Source of the DNA: Aureimonas glaciei
GTDB taxonomy: Bacteria > Pseudomonadota > Alphaproteobacteria > Rhizobiales > Rhizobiaceae
Reading direction: 5' to 3'
Length of the DNA: 64,000 nt
NCBI RefSeq assembly: GCF_014643375.1
Contig: NZ_BMJJ01000009.1
Location: forward strand, 186,001 to 250,000
The first letter of the stretch is position 1, and each line of letters opens with the position of its first letter. Both the position numbers and the translations under genes were made by a program. Of the stretch, positions 18,159 to 28,271 are shown in pieces. The notes beneath the pieces are model-generated. The model saw only the letters and a list, made by a program, of their open reading frames with translations. It was not told where the DNA came from and searched no databases.

Positions 18159-19979
18159 ATGTGGGGAATGACCGACGTTGTCGGCCGCGCGGTGTTTCGC
18201 GTAGCCTCGACCGCCGCCCTGTGCGCGCTCGTCCTGGGCGCCGGTTCGGTGTCGACCCGGGCTGAGACCCGGACGTTGAAATTCTACAATCTGCACACGA
18301 AGGAAAAGGCGTCGATCGTCTACAAGACGAACGGCCGCTACAGCGCCGACGGCCTGAAGAAGATCAACTGGTTCCTTCGCGACTGGCGCAAGGCCAAGCC
18401 CACGACGATGGACACGCGCCTCCTCGACCTGATCTGGGAAGCCTACCGCCAGTCCGGCTCGCGCGACTACATCAACGTCATCTGCGGCTATCGCTCGCCG
18501 GCGACCAACAACATGCTGCGGTCGCGCTCCTCGGGCGTCGCCAAGGAAAGCCAGCACACGGCCGGCCGCGCCCTCGACTTTTTCATTCCCGACGTGCCGC
18601 TGAAGAAAATGCGCGAGATCGGCCTGAAGATGCAGGTCGGCGGCGTCGGCTACTATCCGCGCTCCGGCTCTCCCTTCGTCCACTTCGACGTCGGCAATGC
18701 CCGCCACTGGCCGCGCATGAGCCGCAAGGAACTCGTCGCCGTCTTCCCCAAGGGCAATACCGTGCACGTTCCGTCCGACGGCAAGCCGTTGCCGGGCTAC
18801 GAGCAGGCGCTGGCTTCCTATAAGGCCCGCAAGGGATCGAGCGCCATCCAGGTCGCCAATGCCAGCGCTTCTAGCCGCAGCAGCGGCGGCGGCAAGACGC
18901 TGTTTGCCGCGCTCTTCGGCGGCGGTGCCGACGAGGAAGACGATGTCGCCGATGCGGAGACCGCGCCGGCCGCCCGCGCCGCTGCAGCGCCGGCACAGCG
19001 CCCGGCGGCAGCAGTGCCCGCCCGGACGATCAAGCCCGTCCCGGCTGCCGAGGTGGCGGTTGCCGCCATGGTCCCGAGCACCCGCCCCAATCTCCTGGCC
19101 GCCGGCGTTCCGCTGCCGATCCGCGACACGTTCGACACCAGCGTCCCGACCCCGCCCGCCCAGATCGGCGACGCCGCGCCGACCGAGGCCCCAGCTACCG
19201 AAGTCGCCAGCCTCGACCTGTCGCGCATTCCGCTGCCGCATGCAGCGCCCGGCCGCTCGGCCGTTCTCGCGCCGACAGCGAACGCCGCACCCGACGAAAT
19301 CTCTTCGCTGGTCGCCCAGCTGGAAGACGTGCCGATGGCGCGCGACTCCGTCGCCGGCGCGCCGTCGCAGCTCGCCTATGCCGTCCCCATGCCCCGCCAG
19401 CGGCCGGCATTCGACAGCGTTCTGCGCGAGAACGGGACGGCGGTCGCCGCGGTCCCGGCAGCCGCTCCGCTCCCCAGCGAGGCGGTGAGGGTCGCCAATG
19501 TCGAGGCCGTCAAGCGGATCGTCGATGCGCCCGCCACCCAGCCGACTGCCGTGACGGCGGCGGCGGTTCCGGCCCCGGCGGCGAAGAGCACGTCCAAGCC
19601 TGCAGCGCCGCTGCTGCTCGCCGCCTTCGAGGCCCCGAAGCCGTCGCGCAGCGTCGCGGCCATCGCCAAGCTGGATGCGCCCGCCGGTAAGACCGGCCGC
19701 CTCTCCCGCACCGCTGCCGCTGGCCAGAAGCAGCCGCAGCCGGCCCCGACCGTGGTGCAGGCAGCGATCCAGTCGCGCATCGAACTGGCGTCCCTCGTCT
19801 CGGACCCGGCCGAGCGCGCTGCAGCCGCCGTGGCGCAGAAGCCCAATGCCGACGTGCTGGTCCGCGACGTTCCGACCTCCGTCTTCACCGCGGGCTTCAC
19901 CGCCAAGCCGCTGGCCGAGGTCCGCAACCACTTCGCCGGCTCCGCCGTGAACTTCCTGCCGGTGGCGAAGTTTCGCTGA
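18159..19979 (+). CDS. DUF882 (YcbK/M15-like) cell-wall peptidase with long Ala/Pro tail
   Basis: A 606-residue exported protein. After a signal peptide (about residues 1-34) comes a DUF882 domain (about 35-200), the M15-type murein endopeptidase fold, with the zinc-site patterns SQHTAGRALDFF and FVHFDVGNARHW. The remaining roughly 390 residues are Ala/Pro/Val-rich, with little predicted fold. It probably cuts peptidoglycan crosslinks, with the tail spanning the periplasm or holding the wall. Start ATG 18159 is chosen; GAGGGG is 11 bases upstream. ATG 18168 is also possible. Confidence 0.85.
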   Translation: MWGMTDVVGRAVFRVASTAALCALVLGAGSVSTRAETRTLKFYNLHTKEKASIVYKTNGRYSADGLKKINWFLRDWRKAKPTTMDTRLLDLIWEAYRQSGSRDYINVICGYRSPATNNMLRSRSSGVAKESQHTAGRALDFFIPDVPLKKMREIGLKMQVGGVGYYPRSGSPFVHFDVGNARHWPRMSRKELVAVFPKGNTVHVPSDGKPLPGYEQALASYKARKGSSAIQVANASASSRSSGGGKTLFAALFGGGADEEDDVADAETAPAARAAAAPAQRPAAAVPARTIKPVPAAEVAVAAMVPSTRPNLLAAGVPLPIRDTFDTSVPTPPAQIGDAAPTEAPATEVASLDLSRIPLPHAAPGRSAVLAPTANAAPDEISSLVAQLEDVPMARDSVAGAPSQLAYAVPMPRQRPAFDSVLRENGTAVAAVPAAAPLPSEAVRVANVEAVKRIVDAPATQPTAVTAAAVPAPAAKSTSKPAAPLLLAAFEAPKPSRSVAAIAKLDAPAGKTGRLSRTAAAGQKQPQPAPTVVQAAIQSRIELASLVSDPAERAAAAVAQKPNADVLVRDVPTSVFTAGFTAKPLAEVRNHFAGSAVNFLPVAKFR

Positions 19980-20704
19980 GATCCATCGCCCCGGCCGATC
20001 GGACGGGGCGCGCTGGCACCGGTGAAACAGGTCTGCCGCGAGGCGCCTGAGGCAGGCCGCGAGTTATGCCCGGTCTTCATGGCCCGCCGCCGGCCCCGGT
20101 CGCCGGCACAAGGCGCGCCGGCCCGTTAGCCGGCGACCGCCTCAAAAATCTTCAATCTACTGCCTTTTTCATTGCCCTTTGTGCAGGTCTCTTCGCGCCG
20201 CGGCGAAGGCGCGGCAGCGCTTATTTCCCGCGCGCCATCCCGTGGGTCCGACTGAGGATGCGGCCCACCAACCCCAACTCCGGCGCGGACAACAGGCCAT
20301 GCGGTCGCGGCTGCGAATCACGCCTGGATTTGTTCGCTACCTACTACTTCCGGCTGCCTGCCAAAGGATTGCCGCCGTTGCCCGTGACAATCTGAACAAA
20401 ATTTAAGGCTGAAGATTCCGGCTGATCATGGCAACGCTGCTCCCTCGATGAGAAAAATTCCTTTGCACGCTGTCACTTCGTCGATCTGTTTCAATCTGTA
20501 TCGGTGGAAGTCGCCTGCGACGATCTTGTCACTGCCTGATTGCGCCTTGACATTAAGTAACGCAGTATCAATACAAGACTAACGCTAGCGTGCCTGCGAC
20601 GAGTGAGTTCTGCGATTTGACGGAGTTCTCGCAACCACCGTCAAGCGGCCAGCAACCGGGGCCTGTCTCCCCGCAACAAATCGACCACACGATTGGGTGA
20701 AGCT
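19980..20704. other. long upstream region of mucR
   Basis: 725 bases without a credible gene. It starts with a 7-bp G/C stem after the DUF882 stop (19987-20010, no U-run), becomes more AT-rich after about 20390, and holds a candidate promoter at 20547. Long AT-rich leaders are usual upstream of mucR, which regulates itself, but I cannot point to a defined operator. Confidence 0.5.
20547..20577 (+). promoter_or_regulatory. candidate mucR promoter
   Basis: TTGACA at 20547-20552 and TACAAG at 20572-20577 with a 19-base spacer. The -35 is perfect, the -10 matches four of six positions and the spacing is a little long. It lies about 130 bases before the mucR start. Confidence 0.35.
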
Positions 20705-21145
20705 ATGGATGAGATCGAGACCATCGAGAATACCGAGATCCTGATGGAACTGACGGCGGAAGTCGTCGCAGCCTATGTCAGCAACAATTCCCTGCCGGTG
20801 ACCGACCTGCCCGGCCTGATCGCCGATGTGTACGGCGCGCTCGGCAGCACCAAGACGAAGGTCGTCGAGGCCGAGGTGGAAAAGCCGAAGCCCGCAGTGC
20901 CCGTGAAGAAATCGGTCACCGACGACTACATCATCTGCCTCGAAGACGGCAAGAAGTTCAAATCGCTGAAGCGGCACCTGATGACGCACTATTCCCTGTC
21001 GCCCGAGGAGTACCGGGAGAAGTGGGATCTGGCGAGCGACTATCCGATGGTGGCACCAAACTATGCCGCAGCGCGCTCGCGCCTCGCCAAGCAGATGGGC
21101 CTGGGACACAAGCGCCGCAGGGCCGCCGGCCGCGCCGCCGCCTGA
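20705..21145 (+). CDS. mucR: Ros/MucR family zinc-finger transcriptional regulator
   Basis: A 146-residue regulator. The N-terminal part ([17 protein letters not shown]) is the oligomerisation region and the C-terminal part is the zinc-finger DNA-binding domain with C78, D81, H91 and H95 ([20 protein letters not shown]). The Asp in place of the second Cys is normal in MucR. MucR proteins repress many genes by binding AT-rich DNA and control exopolysaccharide, motility and virulence in Rhizobiales. Start ATG 20705 is chosen over an in-frame TTG at 20693. The 725-base leader suggests complex regulation. Confidence 0.95.
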   Translation: MDEIETIENTEILMELTAEVVAAYVSNNSLPVTDLPGLIADVYGALGSTKTKVVEAEVEKPKPAVPVKKSVTDDYIICLEDGKKFKSLKRHLMTHYSLSPEEYREKWDLASDYPMVAPNYAAARSRLAKQMGLGHKRRRAAGRAAA

Positions 21146-21606
21146 GATCATGCCCGGCCGGGTCCCCCGGCCGACGTCCCTGTTGCTGCCGAGGGCGGTG
21201 CTGCCACGACCGGCAGGTGACGCGGGTAAGGCCTTTCGCCCGCCGCCAGCCGGACCGCGTGCCGGCAGCGCTTGAGGCTTCGTCGGCACGGGCGGCAACG
21301 GCCGCTGCCGGTGCGCACGACCCTGCCCGGCCACAGCGCACGGATCTGAGTTTTGAGTTTGACGAAAAAAGCCCGCGGAAGGGTCCGCGGGCTTTTCACA
21401 CCGGTGATTTCATTCAGACGAGACAGCGGCGCCAGGCGTCTCCCGGAGCACCGGGAGAGAGAGTACCGAATTCCGTTCCCGTCCGGCGCTACCGCCGAGG
21501 CTCGCTTTGCGGGCGAGGGTGAGCAGTTGCCGCCTACGCCCGGCCGCCGGCCGAGGCGCGCCCGACGCCCGACAGGACCCTCGGCCGACGGCCGGGGCCG
21601 GTCCGT
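21146..21606. other. intergenic region between mucR and gapR
   Basis: 461 bases between convergent genes. The only clear element is the bidirectional terminator at 21365-21396. The rest is very GC-rich with no credible gene. Confidence 0.6.
21365..21396. terminator. bidirectional intrinsic terminator between mucR and gapR
   Basis: A perfect 9-bp stem GCCCGCGGA/TCCGCGGGC (21371-21379 and 21384-21392) with loop AGGG. TTTT follows on the plus strand and AAAAAA precedes it, giving a U-run on the minus strand too. Confidence 0.9.
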
Positions 21607-21867
21607 TCAGACCATGCCGAGGGCCTGCATGTAGAGCTCGAGGATGGCGTCCATCTCCTGCCGCTCGTTCTGGTCCTGCTTGCGGATCGAGACGATCTTG
21701 CGGAGCACCTTCACGTCGTAGCCGCGGGACTTGGCCTCGCCGTAGACATCCTTGACGTCGTCGCTGATCGTCTTCTTTTCCTCTTCGAGGCGCTCGATCC
21801 GCTCGATGAAGGCGCGCAGCTCGTCGGCGGCGACGTTGGTCTCGGCGGCCGCTTGGGTCTCGCTCAT
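21607..21867 (-). CDS. gapR: GapR (DUF2312) nucleoid-associated protein
   Basis: An 86-residue helical protein matching the DUF2312/GapR family: [19 protein letters not shown], then [19 protein letters not shown] and [13 protein letters not shown]. GapR of Caulobacter binds overtwisted AT-rich DNA ahead of replication forks and helps topoisomerases; the same role is inferred here. AAGGAAG lies six bases before ATG 21867. Confidence 0.93.
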   Translation of the reverse strand: MSETQAAAETNVAADELRAFIERIERLEEEKKTISDDVKDVYGEAKSRGYDVKVLRKIVSIRKQDQNERQEMDAILELYMQALGMV

Positions 21868-22089
21868 CGGGTCTTCCTTCTAAGCCTTGTCGCGGCAGGA
21901 GGACGCCCGCGACCGCCTGTTTCGACTGCTGGAATTGCTCGGCAGCCGTCGGCTGCCCCTGATCGGGGGCCGCGCCACGGCGTCCGGAGGACACCGAGTC
22001 GACGGCTCGAACGCGCCACCTAGCAGAAAGCGGCCGCCGTTTGAATGCGTCGGCGCCCGCCATCCACTGCCGCGGCACGCCTGCCGGCA

Positions 22090-22392
22090 CTATTCCTTGT
22101 GGGCGCGCGCCGCAAAGGCGGCTGCATCGGCGGCACTCGCTTCGCGCTGGTAGAGCGCGCGCCACTCGTCATAGGGCATGCCGTAGACGATCTCGCGGGC
22201 TTCGTCCTTGCCGATCGGCGTGCCGGCCGCGGCCGCGGCCTCGCTGTACCAGTTGGACAGGCAGTTGCGGCAGAAGCCGGCGAGGTTCATCAGATCGATG
22301 TTCTGCACGTCGGTGCGCGCGCGCAGATGATCGCGCAGCCGCCGGAAGGCGGCGGCCTCGAGCGCGATTCGGGCCTCGTTGTCGTCAGCCAT
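22090..22392 (-). CDS. DUF1244 family protein
   Basis: A 100-residue protein with the DUF1244 signature GFCRNCLSNWY, in which C41 and C44 form a CxxC-type pair, followed by YGMPYDEWRALYQ. The family is widespread in Proteobacteria and its function is unknown; metal binding is possible. Start ATG 22392 has GAGGAG nine bases upstream; an upstream extension to 22494 has no family similarity. Confidence 0.9.
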   Translation of the reverse strand: MADDNEARIALEAAAFRRLRDHLRARTDVQNIDLMNLAGFCRNCLSNWYSEAAAAAGTPIGKDEAREIVYGMPYDEWRALYQREASAADAAAFAARAHKE

Positions 22393-22579
22393 GGCAGCCG
22401 TCTCCTCATTGGATCCTGGTCCCGTCATATCAGGCCAATCCCGCCGCGTTTCAAGCAATCGCGCTAAGACCTGCGCCTGGCCGGCCCGGCGCACCGCTTC
22501 GGCTTGACATCGGGGCCGCCCCTCCGCCTATCGGGCCGTACGTCGCCGCGCCCGTCCCCAAAGCCCCCGTGAGCCTGCC

Positions 22580-23497
22580 ATGTCCCTCCGCTCCCCTGCT
22601 CCGCCCACCGCGGTTGTCGGCCTCTCCGTCGCCGCGGCCCTCGCGCTGCTCGTGCTCGGCGCCATGGCGATGGCGATCTCCCCGGTCTTCGTGCGCCAGT
22701 CCGAGGTCGGCTCCTTTGCCAGCGCTTTCTGGCGCGTCGCCTTGGCGCTGCCGCTTCTCCTCGCCTGGGCCCTTGCCACCCGGGGCTCGGCCACCGAGCC
22801 GCTGTGGGCGGGCCTGCGGCGGCCGGCGATTCTCCTCTCCGGCCTGTTCTTTTCCGGCGACCTGATCTTCTGGCACCTCGCCATCGCCCACACGACGATC
22901 GCCAGCGCCACCTTCCTCGCCTGCCTCGCCCCGCTGTGGGTGGCGCTGCTGTCGCGTTTCACCATCGGCGAGGCGGTGACGCGGCGCACGATGATCGGCC
23001 TTGGCATCTGCGTGCCGGGTGCCGGCCTGCTGATCCTGCATTCGGCGGGCGACGGATCCGGGCAATGGCTCGGCGATCTCTATGGCGTCCTCACCTCGTT
23101 CTTTTTCGGGCTCTACTTCCTGACCGTGCGCAGCGCGCGAAAGGATCTCGGCGCCGGGGCGACAACGTTCCTGTCGACCCTCATCACCACCGTCATCCTG
23201 TTCGCCGCCGCCGCCATCGCGGCAGAAGGCTTTCTGCCGCCGACCGCTTCCGGCGCCTATAATCTCCTGGCGCTCGGGCTCGTCAGCCATGCCGGCGGAC
23301 AGGGGCTTTTGACCGTGGCCCTCGGCGTGCTCTCGGCCTCCTTCTCCTCCCTCGTCATCTTCGTCGAAGCCGTCGCCGCGGGGCTGTTCGGCTGGCTCTT
23401 CGCCGGCGAAGCGCTGGTGCCGCTGCAACTGGCCGGCGGGGCCCTGATCCTGTTCGGCGTCTGGGTCGCCCGGCCGAGGGCCGCGCCCGTCGCCTGA
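22580..23497 (+). CDS. DMT superfamily (EamA) permease
   Basis: A 305-residue inner-membrane protein with two EamA repeats and about ten hydrophobic segments. Typical features are FASAFWRVALALPLLL in the first repeat and ASFSSLVIFVEAVAAGLFGW in the second. Members move amino acids or other metabolites; the substrate is unknown. It is divergent from the DUF1244 gene. A second DMT permease lies at 39820-40710. Confidence 0.9.
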   Translation: MSLRSPAPPTAVVGLSVAAALALLVLGAMAMAISPVFVRQSEVGSFASAFWRVALALPLLLAWALATRGSATEPLWAGLRRPAILLSGLFFSGDLIFWHLAIAHTTIASATFLACLAPLWVALLSRFTIGEAVTRRTMIGLGICVPGAGLLILHSAGDGSGQWLGDLYGVLTSFFFGLYFLTVRSARKDLGAGATTFLSTLITTVILFAAAAIAAEGFLPPTASGAYNLLALGLVSHAGGQGLLTVALGVLSASFSSLVIFVEAVAAGLFGWLFAGEALVPLQLAGGALILFGVWVARPRAAPVA

Positions 23498-23614
23498 CCG
23501 GCCCGGCAATCGGGCCGCGCATCTTGCGCCCGCGGCATCGCGCGTGCACCTAAGAAGACGGAAATTCACGGCACGGGAGAGACACATGGCCTGTTCGGCA
23601 TCGGGATCTTCGTC

Positions 23615-24634
23615 ATGACCGGCCTCGGCATTCTCGTCATCGCCCTCCTGGTCTTCGGCCTCATCACCCTCTTCGCCATGGTGAAGACGGTGCCGCAGGG
23701 CTATGCCTGGACCGTGGAAAGCTTTGGTCGCTACACGCGGACGCTGACGCCCGGCCTCAACATCATCATTCCCTTCGTCGAACGGATCGGCCGCAAGCTC
23801 AACATGATGGAGCAGGTGCTCGACATCCCGACGCAGGAGGTGATCACCCGCGACAACGCCTCGGTCGCCGCGGACGGCGTCGCCTTCTACCAGGTGCTCG
23901 ACGCCCCCGCCGCCGCCTACGAGGTGAGCGGGCTGGAAAACGCCATCCTCAACCTGGTGATGACCAATCTGCGCTCGGTCATGGGCTCGATGGACCTCGA
24001 CGATCTCCTGTCGAACCGCGACGCGATCTCGGAGAAAATCCTGCGCGTCGCCGACCAGGCGGCCAATTCCTGGGGCATCAAGATCACAAGGATCGAGATC
24101 AAGGACATCAACCCGCCGCGCGACCTCGTCGATTCCATGGCCCGGCAGATGAAGGCCGAGCGCGAGAAGCGCGCCGAGGTGCTGGAGGCGGAGGGCCAGC
24201 GCAACGCCAAGATCCTGCGCGCCGAGGGCGACAAGCAGGCGCAGATCCTGCAGGCCGAAGGCCTGCGCGAGGCCGCCTTCCGCGAGGCCGAGGCGCGCGA
24301 GCGCCTGGCCGAGGCCGAGGCGACGGCGACCCGCGTCGTTTCCGAGGCGATCGCCGCCGGCAATGTCCAGGCGCTGAACTACTTCGTGGCGCAGAAATAC
24401 ACCGAGGCTCTCGGCAAGCTCGCTTCGGCCAACAACCAGCGCGTCATCCTGATGCCGCTGGAGGCCGCCTCGCTGATCGGCTCGATCGGCGGCATCGCGG
24501 AACTGGCGCGCGCCTCCTTCCCCGACACGGCCGCGCCGACCGCCGCGTCGCGGGCGCGCGTTCCCAGCACCGCCGCCCCGGCCGGCGGCGGTTTCGTCGT
24601 GCCGCCCCGGCCGGGAGGGAGCCAGGACGAATGA
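23615..24634 (+). CDS. SPFH/band-7 protein (QmcA/stomatin type)
   Basis: A 339-residue protein with one N-terminal membrane helix (residues 3-24), a band-7/SPFH domain (about 25-180; GYAWTVESFGRYTRTLTPGL, then NLRSVMGSMDLDDLL), and an Ala/Glu-rich coiled coil (about 180-250). It probably forms membrane microdomain assemblies that work with proteases. It overlaps the next gene by four bases (ATGA), and SPFH-NfeD pairs like this are a known functional unit. Confidence 0.93.
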   Translation: MTGLGILVIALLVFGLITLFAMVKTVPQGYAWTVESFGRYTRTLTPGLNIIIPFVERIGRKLNMMEQVLDIPTQEVITRDNASVAADGVAFYQVLDAPAAAYEVSGLENAILNLVMTNLRSVMGSMDLDDLLSNRDAISEKILRVADQAANSWGIKITRIEIKDINPPRDLVDSMARQMKAEREKRAEVLEAEGQRNAKILRAEGDKQAQILQAEGLREAAFREAEARERLAEAEATATRVVSEAIAAGNVQALNYFVAQKYTEALGKLASANNQRVILMPLEAASLIGSIGGIAELARASFPDTAAPTAASRARVPSTAAPAGGGFVVPPRPGGSQDE

Positions 24635-25104
24635 GCGCCTTCCTTGCCGACCTCGCACCCTATTCCTGGTGGATCGCGGGTCTCGTCCTGCTCGTCCTCG
24701 AGATCGTCCTTCCCGGCGTCTACCTGCTTTTTCCGGGGCTCGCCGCGCTGATCGTCGGCACCAATGTCCTGATCCTCGGCGACAGCCTCGGCTGGCAGCA
24801 GCAGGTCGTCGCCTTCGTCATCCTCTCGATCGTCGCGGTGCTGATCGGCCGCCGCTGGTACGGCGCCAAGACCGCCTCCTCCGCGCCCCTCGCCTCTTCC
24901 AGCAGGGCCGACCGGCTGGTCGGCAAGACCGCCACTCTGTCGGACGCGATCGTCGGCAACCGCGGCAAGGTCGCGGTCGACGACAGCTGGTGGATCGTTG
25001 AGGGGCCGGACCTGCCCCGGCATGCCCGTGTCAGGATCGTCGCCGCCAACGGCGCCATCCTCACCGTCGAGCCGGCAGAGCCGGCCGGCACGCATCAGGG
25101 CTGA
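24631..25104 (+). CDS. NfeD-like membrane protein
   Basis: A 157-residue short-form NfeD protein with three or so hydrophobic segments in residues 9-75 and a C-terminal OB-fold-like domain (about 95-150; LVGKTATLSDAIVGNRGKVA). It is translationally coupled to the SPFH gene upstream and is expected to act with it in the membrane. Confidence 0.9.
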   Translation: MSAFLADLAPYSWWIAGLVLLVLEIVLPGVYLLFPGLAALIVGTNVLILGDSLGWQQQVVAFVILSIVAVLIGRRWYGAKTASSAPLASSSRADRLVGKTATLSDAIVGNRGKVAVDDSWWIVEGPDLPRHARVRIVAANGAILTVEPAEPAGTHQG

Positions 25105-25153
25105 CCATCGGCAATGGCTTTGCGCGGCTTCGGCAGGCTTGCGTAAGGTTGGG

Positions 25154-25161
25154 TTAACCAT
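25154..25161 (+). promoter_or_regulatory. possible CtrA half-site
   Basis: TTAACCAT, the 8-base form of the CtrA recognition half-site known in alphaproteobacteria, 54 bases before the start of the outer-membrane barrel gene. A single short match is weak evidence. Confidence 0.25.
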
Positions 25162-25214
25162 GCTCGTTTACCAATCGGCAACATGTCTGCAGCCTGCAAA
25201 CAGCCGGTGGGGCC

Positions 25215-26981
25215 GTGATCGACCGATATAGCGAAGCATTGCGGCGGACGAGCCGGCTGGGACTGGTCGCGCTGGCGGTCAGCGGCACGCTGCCCTGCGA
25301 GATCGCGCTGGCGCAGAGCGCGCTCACGCCGCCGACGCTGCGGGGCTCGGACCTTCGGCCCGCCGGCGGCAGCGAGACGCTCTCGGATGGCAGCCTGCGC
25401 GAGCTGGACGCGGAGGCGGCACCGGGCGGCGCCGCGGCGCCGGACTACGAGCCCTTCAGCCGCGGTTCGGAGGACCTCGCCGACCGCCCCGACGACCCCG
25501 ATGTCCCGGCGGACGGGGATCCGCTCGCCCCCGCGGCACCGCCACGGCCGAAGTTCAGCCTGTTCGATCCAGCTGAGGAGAGCAATCCGGTGCTGAACAG
25601 CGCCGCCCCGCGCGCTCAAGCCAATGCCGCGGAGAACGCCCGCGCCGGGTCCGCGTCGGCCAGACGCGAAGATGCCGAGACCGATCGCAATGGCCGGCCC
25701 CTCGATCCTCTCCTGGCCGCCCGCAACCGCGGTCTGCCCGGCGCGGACCTCGCGCAGGCATCGACGGCCGCGCGCTCCTCGCGGGGGGACAGCATTCTCG
25801 GCCGGCAGAATCTCGCGATCACCCCGCTGCGCGGCACCATTCCCATCGCCGAGGACGATCCCTTCGCCCCGGTCGGCATAAGGGCCGGCAGTTTCGTGCT
25901 CTATTCGACGCTGGAACAGGGGATCGGCGCCTCGAGCAATCTCTCCCGCAGCGCCGGCGGGGAGAGCGGGATGTTCAGCGAAACGATCGCTTCGGCACGG
26001 CTTCTGTCCGACTGGTCCGAGGACGAGGCCGAGCTGAATGCCCTGGCCTCCTATCGCCGCAATTTTTCCGGGGAACTGGAATCGGAGCCCAATCTCTCGC
26101 TCGACGGGCGCTACAGGCTCGACATCGACCGGCTGACCACCGCGACCCTGCGCGGCGCCATCGCCTATCGCCAGGAAGACCCGATCGACCTCGATGCGGG
26201 CGATTCGGTCAGCGAGCGGCCTGATATCCTCACCTATTCCGCCGGCGCCAATCTCGAACGCCAGTTCGGCCGCACCACGGCCAGCCTCGACGCCTCGGCC
26301 ATCCGGCAGACCAAGACGCAGGCGGTGCGGGCCGACGGGAGCAGCGACCTCGACGAAAGCTATACGACGCTGACCACGGCCTTGCGGGCCGGCTACGAAA
26401 TCTCGCCGGCGATGCAACCCTTCGTCGAAGGCGGGCTCGGCTACCGCATCTTCGACGAGGACACGACGCCCGACGGCATGGACCGCAATTCGACGATCCC
26501 CTCGCTCCGGGCGGGCCTCACCTTCGATCTCGGTGAAAAATTCCTGGGCGAAATTGCCACCGGCTATGCCTGGAACCTGCCGGCAGACGATGGCCTGCCG
26601 AACAGCGGCTCGCCCACCTTCGACGGACGGCTGGCCTGGTCGCCGCAGCGTGGCACGGACGTCGTCCTCACCGCCTCGACCAGCTTCGATCCCGACACCG
26701 ACGGATCGGGCACCTCGACCCTCTACGAGAGTGCCATCGCCTTACGGCACCGGCTGACGCACCGCACCGACCTCACCTCGACGCTGTCGGCCGCCTACCG
26801 CGACAGTGAGATCGAGACCGAGGTGGAGACCAGCTACGCCGCAGAGGCCGGCTTCACCTACTGGCTGAACCGCACGCTTGCCTTCACCGGCCTCGTGCGT
26901 CACGAGCAGTTGGACAGTCGCCAGGACGGCGACGACTTCACCGCCGATTCGGTTCGCATCGGCCTGCGCCTGCAGCGCTGA
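25215..26981 (+). CDS. outer-membrane beta-barrel protein
   Basis: A 588-residue protein with a signal peptide (about residues 8-34, ending IALAQ), a long acidic Pro/Ala-rich N-terminal region to about residue 220, and then alternating hydrophobic strands to a C-terminal strand ending VRIGLRLQR. This is the layout of the rhizobial OMP_b-brl_2-type proteins often found with polysaccharide genes. It is convergent with galU, which makes UDP-glucose. The start is GTG 25215 with GTGGGG close by; no in-frame ATG fits. Confidence 0.8.
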   Translation: MIDRYSEALRRTSRLGLVALAVSGTLPCEIALAQSALTPPTLRGSDLRPAGGSETLSDGSLRELDAEAAPGGAAAPDYEPFSRGSEDLADRPDDPDVPADGDPLAPAAPPRPKFSLFDPAEESNPVLNSAAPRAQANAAENARAGSASARREDAETDRNGRPLDPLLAARNRGLPGADLAQASTAARSSRGDSILGRQNLAITPLRGTIPIAEDDPFAPVGIRAGSFVLYSTLEQGIGASSNLSRSAGGESGMFSETIASARLLSDWSEDEAELNALASYRRNFSGELESEPNLSLDGRYRLDIDRLTTATLRGAIAYRQEDPIDLDAGDSVSERPDILTYSAGANLERQFGRTTASLDASAIRQTKTQAVRADGSSDLDESYTTLTTALRAGYEISPAMQPFVEGGLGYRIFDEDTTPDGMDRNSTIPSLRAGLTFDLGEKFLGEIATGYAWNLPADDGLPNSGSPTFDGRLAWSPQRGTDVVLTASTSFDPDTDGSGTSTLYESAIALRHRLTHRTDLTSTLSAAYRDSEIETEVETSYAAEAGFTYWLNRTLAFTGLVRHEQLDSRQDGDDFTADSVRIGLRLQR

Positions 26982-27013
26982 CCCGGAACGACCCGGGGCA
27001 GCGCCGTCTGCGA

Positions 27014-27919
27014 CTACTCCGCCGCTTTGCGCCGGCCGGCCGGCTCGACGGTGTCGAGCAGATTCTGCAGATTGCCCATGACCTTGTCGCGGATGTCCTG
27101 GCGCCACAGGGCGAAGGCGACATTGGCCTCGATGAAGCCCTCCTTGGAGCCGCAGTCGAAGGTCCGGCCCGTGAAGTGATAGCCAAAGAACTCCTGCTGC
27201 TGCGCCAGCTTGAGCATGCCGTCGGTGAGCTGGATCTCGTTGCCGGCGCCCTTTTCCTGCGTTGCCAGAATGTCGAAGATTTCCGGCTGCAGGATGTATC
27301 GGCCGGAGATGTAGAAGTTCGACGGCGCCTCGGCCGGTGCCGGCTTCTCCACCATGCCATCGACGCGAAAGCCGGTGCCGATATCCTCGCCGCGGCCGAC
27401 GATGCCGTATTTGTTGGTCTCGGCCGGCTCGCACTGCTCGACCGAGATGACATTGCCGCCGGTCTGCTCGTAGAGCTCGACCATCCTGGCGAGGCACCCG
27501 CGCTCGGCCTGCATGATCATGTCCGGCAGGAGCAAAGCGAAGGGCTCGGCCCCGACCAGTTCCCGTGCGCACCAGACGGCATGGCCGAGACCGAGCGGCG
27601 CCTGCTGGCGGGTGAAGCTCGAGGTTCCCGGCCGCGGCTGCAGCGCGTCGAGCAGATCGAGCTCGGCCTGCTTGCCGCGCTCGGTCAGGGTGCCGACGAG
27701 TTCGACCTGGATGTCGAAATAGTCCTCGATGACGCCCTTGTTGCGCCCGGTGACGAAAATCAGGTGCTCGATCCCGGCCTGGCGAGCCTCGTCGACGACG
27801 TACTGGATCACCGGACGGTCGACGACCGTCAGCATCTCCTTGGGGATCGACTTCGTCGCTGGCAGAAAGCGGGTACCGAGCCCCGCCACGGGAAACACGG
27901 CCTTGCGGATCTTACGCAT
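27014..27919 (-). CDS. galU: UTP-glucose-1-phosphate uridylyltransferase
   Basis: GalU, 301 residues, which makes UDP-glucose from UTP and glucose-1-phosphate for exopolysaccharide, glucan and lipopolysaccharide synthesis. The nucleotide-binding loop [17 protein letters not shown] is at residues 14-30; [13 protein letters not shown] and GQNVISVEQ-type stretches follow. The enzyme is monocistronic and divergent from the mltB-type gene. Confidence 0.96.
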   Translation of the reverse strand: MRKIRKAVFPVAGLGTRFLPATKSIPKEMLTVVDRPVIQYVVDEARQAGIEHLIFVTGRNKGVIEDYFDIQVELVGTLTERGKQAELDLLDALQPRPGTSSFTRQQAPLGLGHAVWCARELVGAEPFALLLPDMIMQAERGCLARMVELYEQTGGNVISVEQCEPAETNKYGIVGRGEDIGTGFRVDGMVEKPAPAEAPSNFYISGRYILQPEIFDILATQEKGAGNEIQLTDGMLKLAQQQEFFGYHFTGRTFDCGSKEGFIEANVAFALWRQDIRDKVMGNLQNLLDTVEPAGRRKAAE

Positions 27920-28271
27920 TTACGAAACTCCTACGCCCCAGGGGCGGTGACGACATGATCAACCCGGCGACAGCGGCATCAAACCGGCAATAGCGGCGGA
28001 GCGGGACACCGCTCGGGTGGCCCGGGCGTGCCGCGCTTTCGCCCTGAAATAGCGGCAGACTGGCAAAGGACAAACTGCACCGGCATCCAGCAGGCGATTT
28101 CGTGGTAAAGACCCTCTTAACGACCTGCCCGTATGATGGGATCTCGGCCCGAGCCCATCGCCGCGAGGCAGTCGGCAGCCGTTCTCATGCGCAAGGTGGC
28201 GCCCCTCTCCGCGACGAATTTTCGGCGGGCGGGGCAGAGCCTGACACGCACGTTCGATCACGGAGCTTATC
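27920..28271. other. divergent promoter region galU / mltB-type gene
   Basis: 352 bases without a gene. It holds a 6-bp stem (27999-28014) and two copies of AATAGCGGC. I see no promoter that I would defend. Confidence 0.5.

Noticed and set aside
22451-24658. A long minus-strand open frame across the DMT permease and SPFH genes
   Set aside because: It is antisense to two well-supported genes and has the Glu/Arg/Gly composition expected from a shadow frame.
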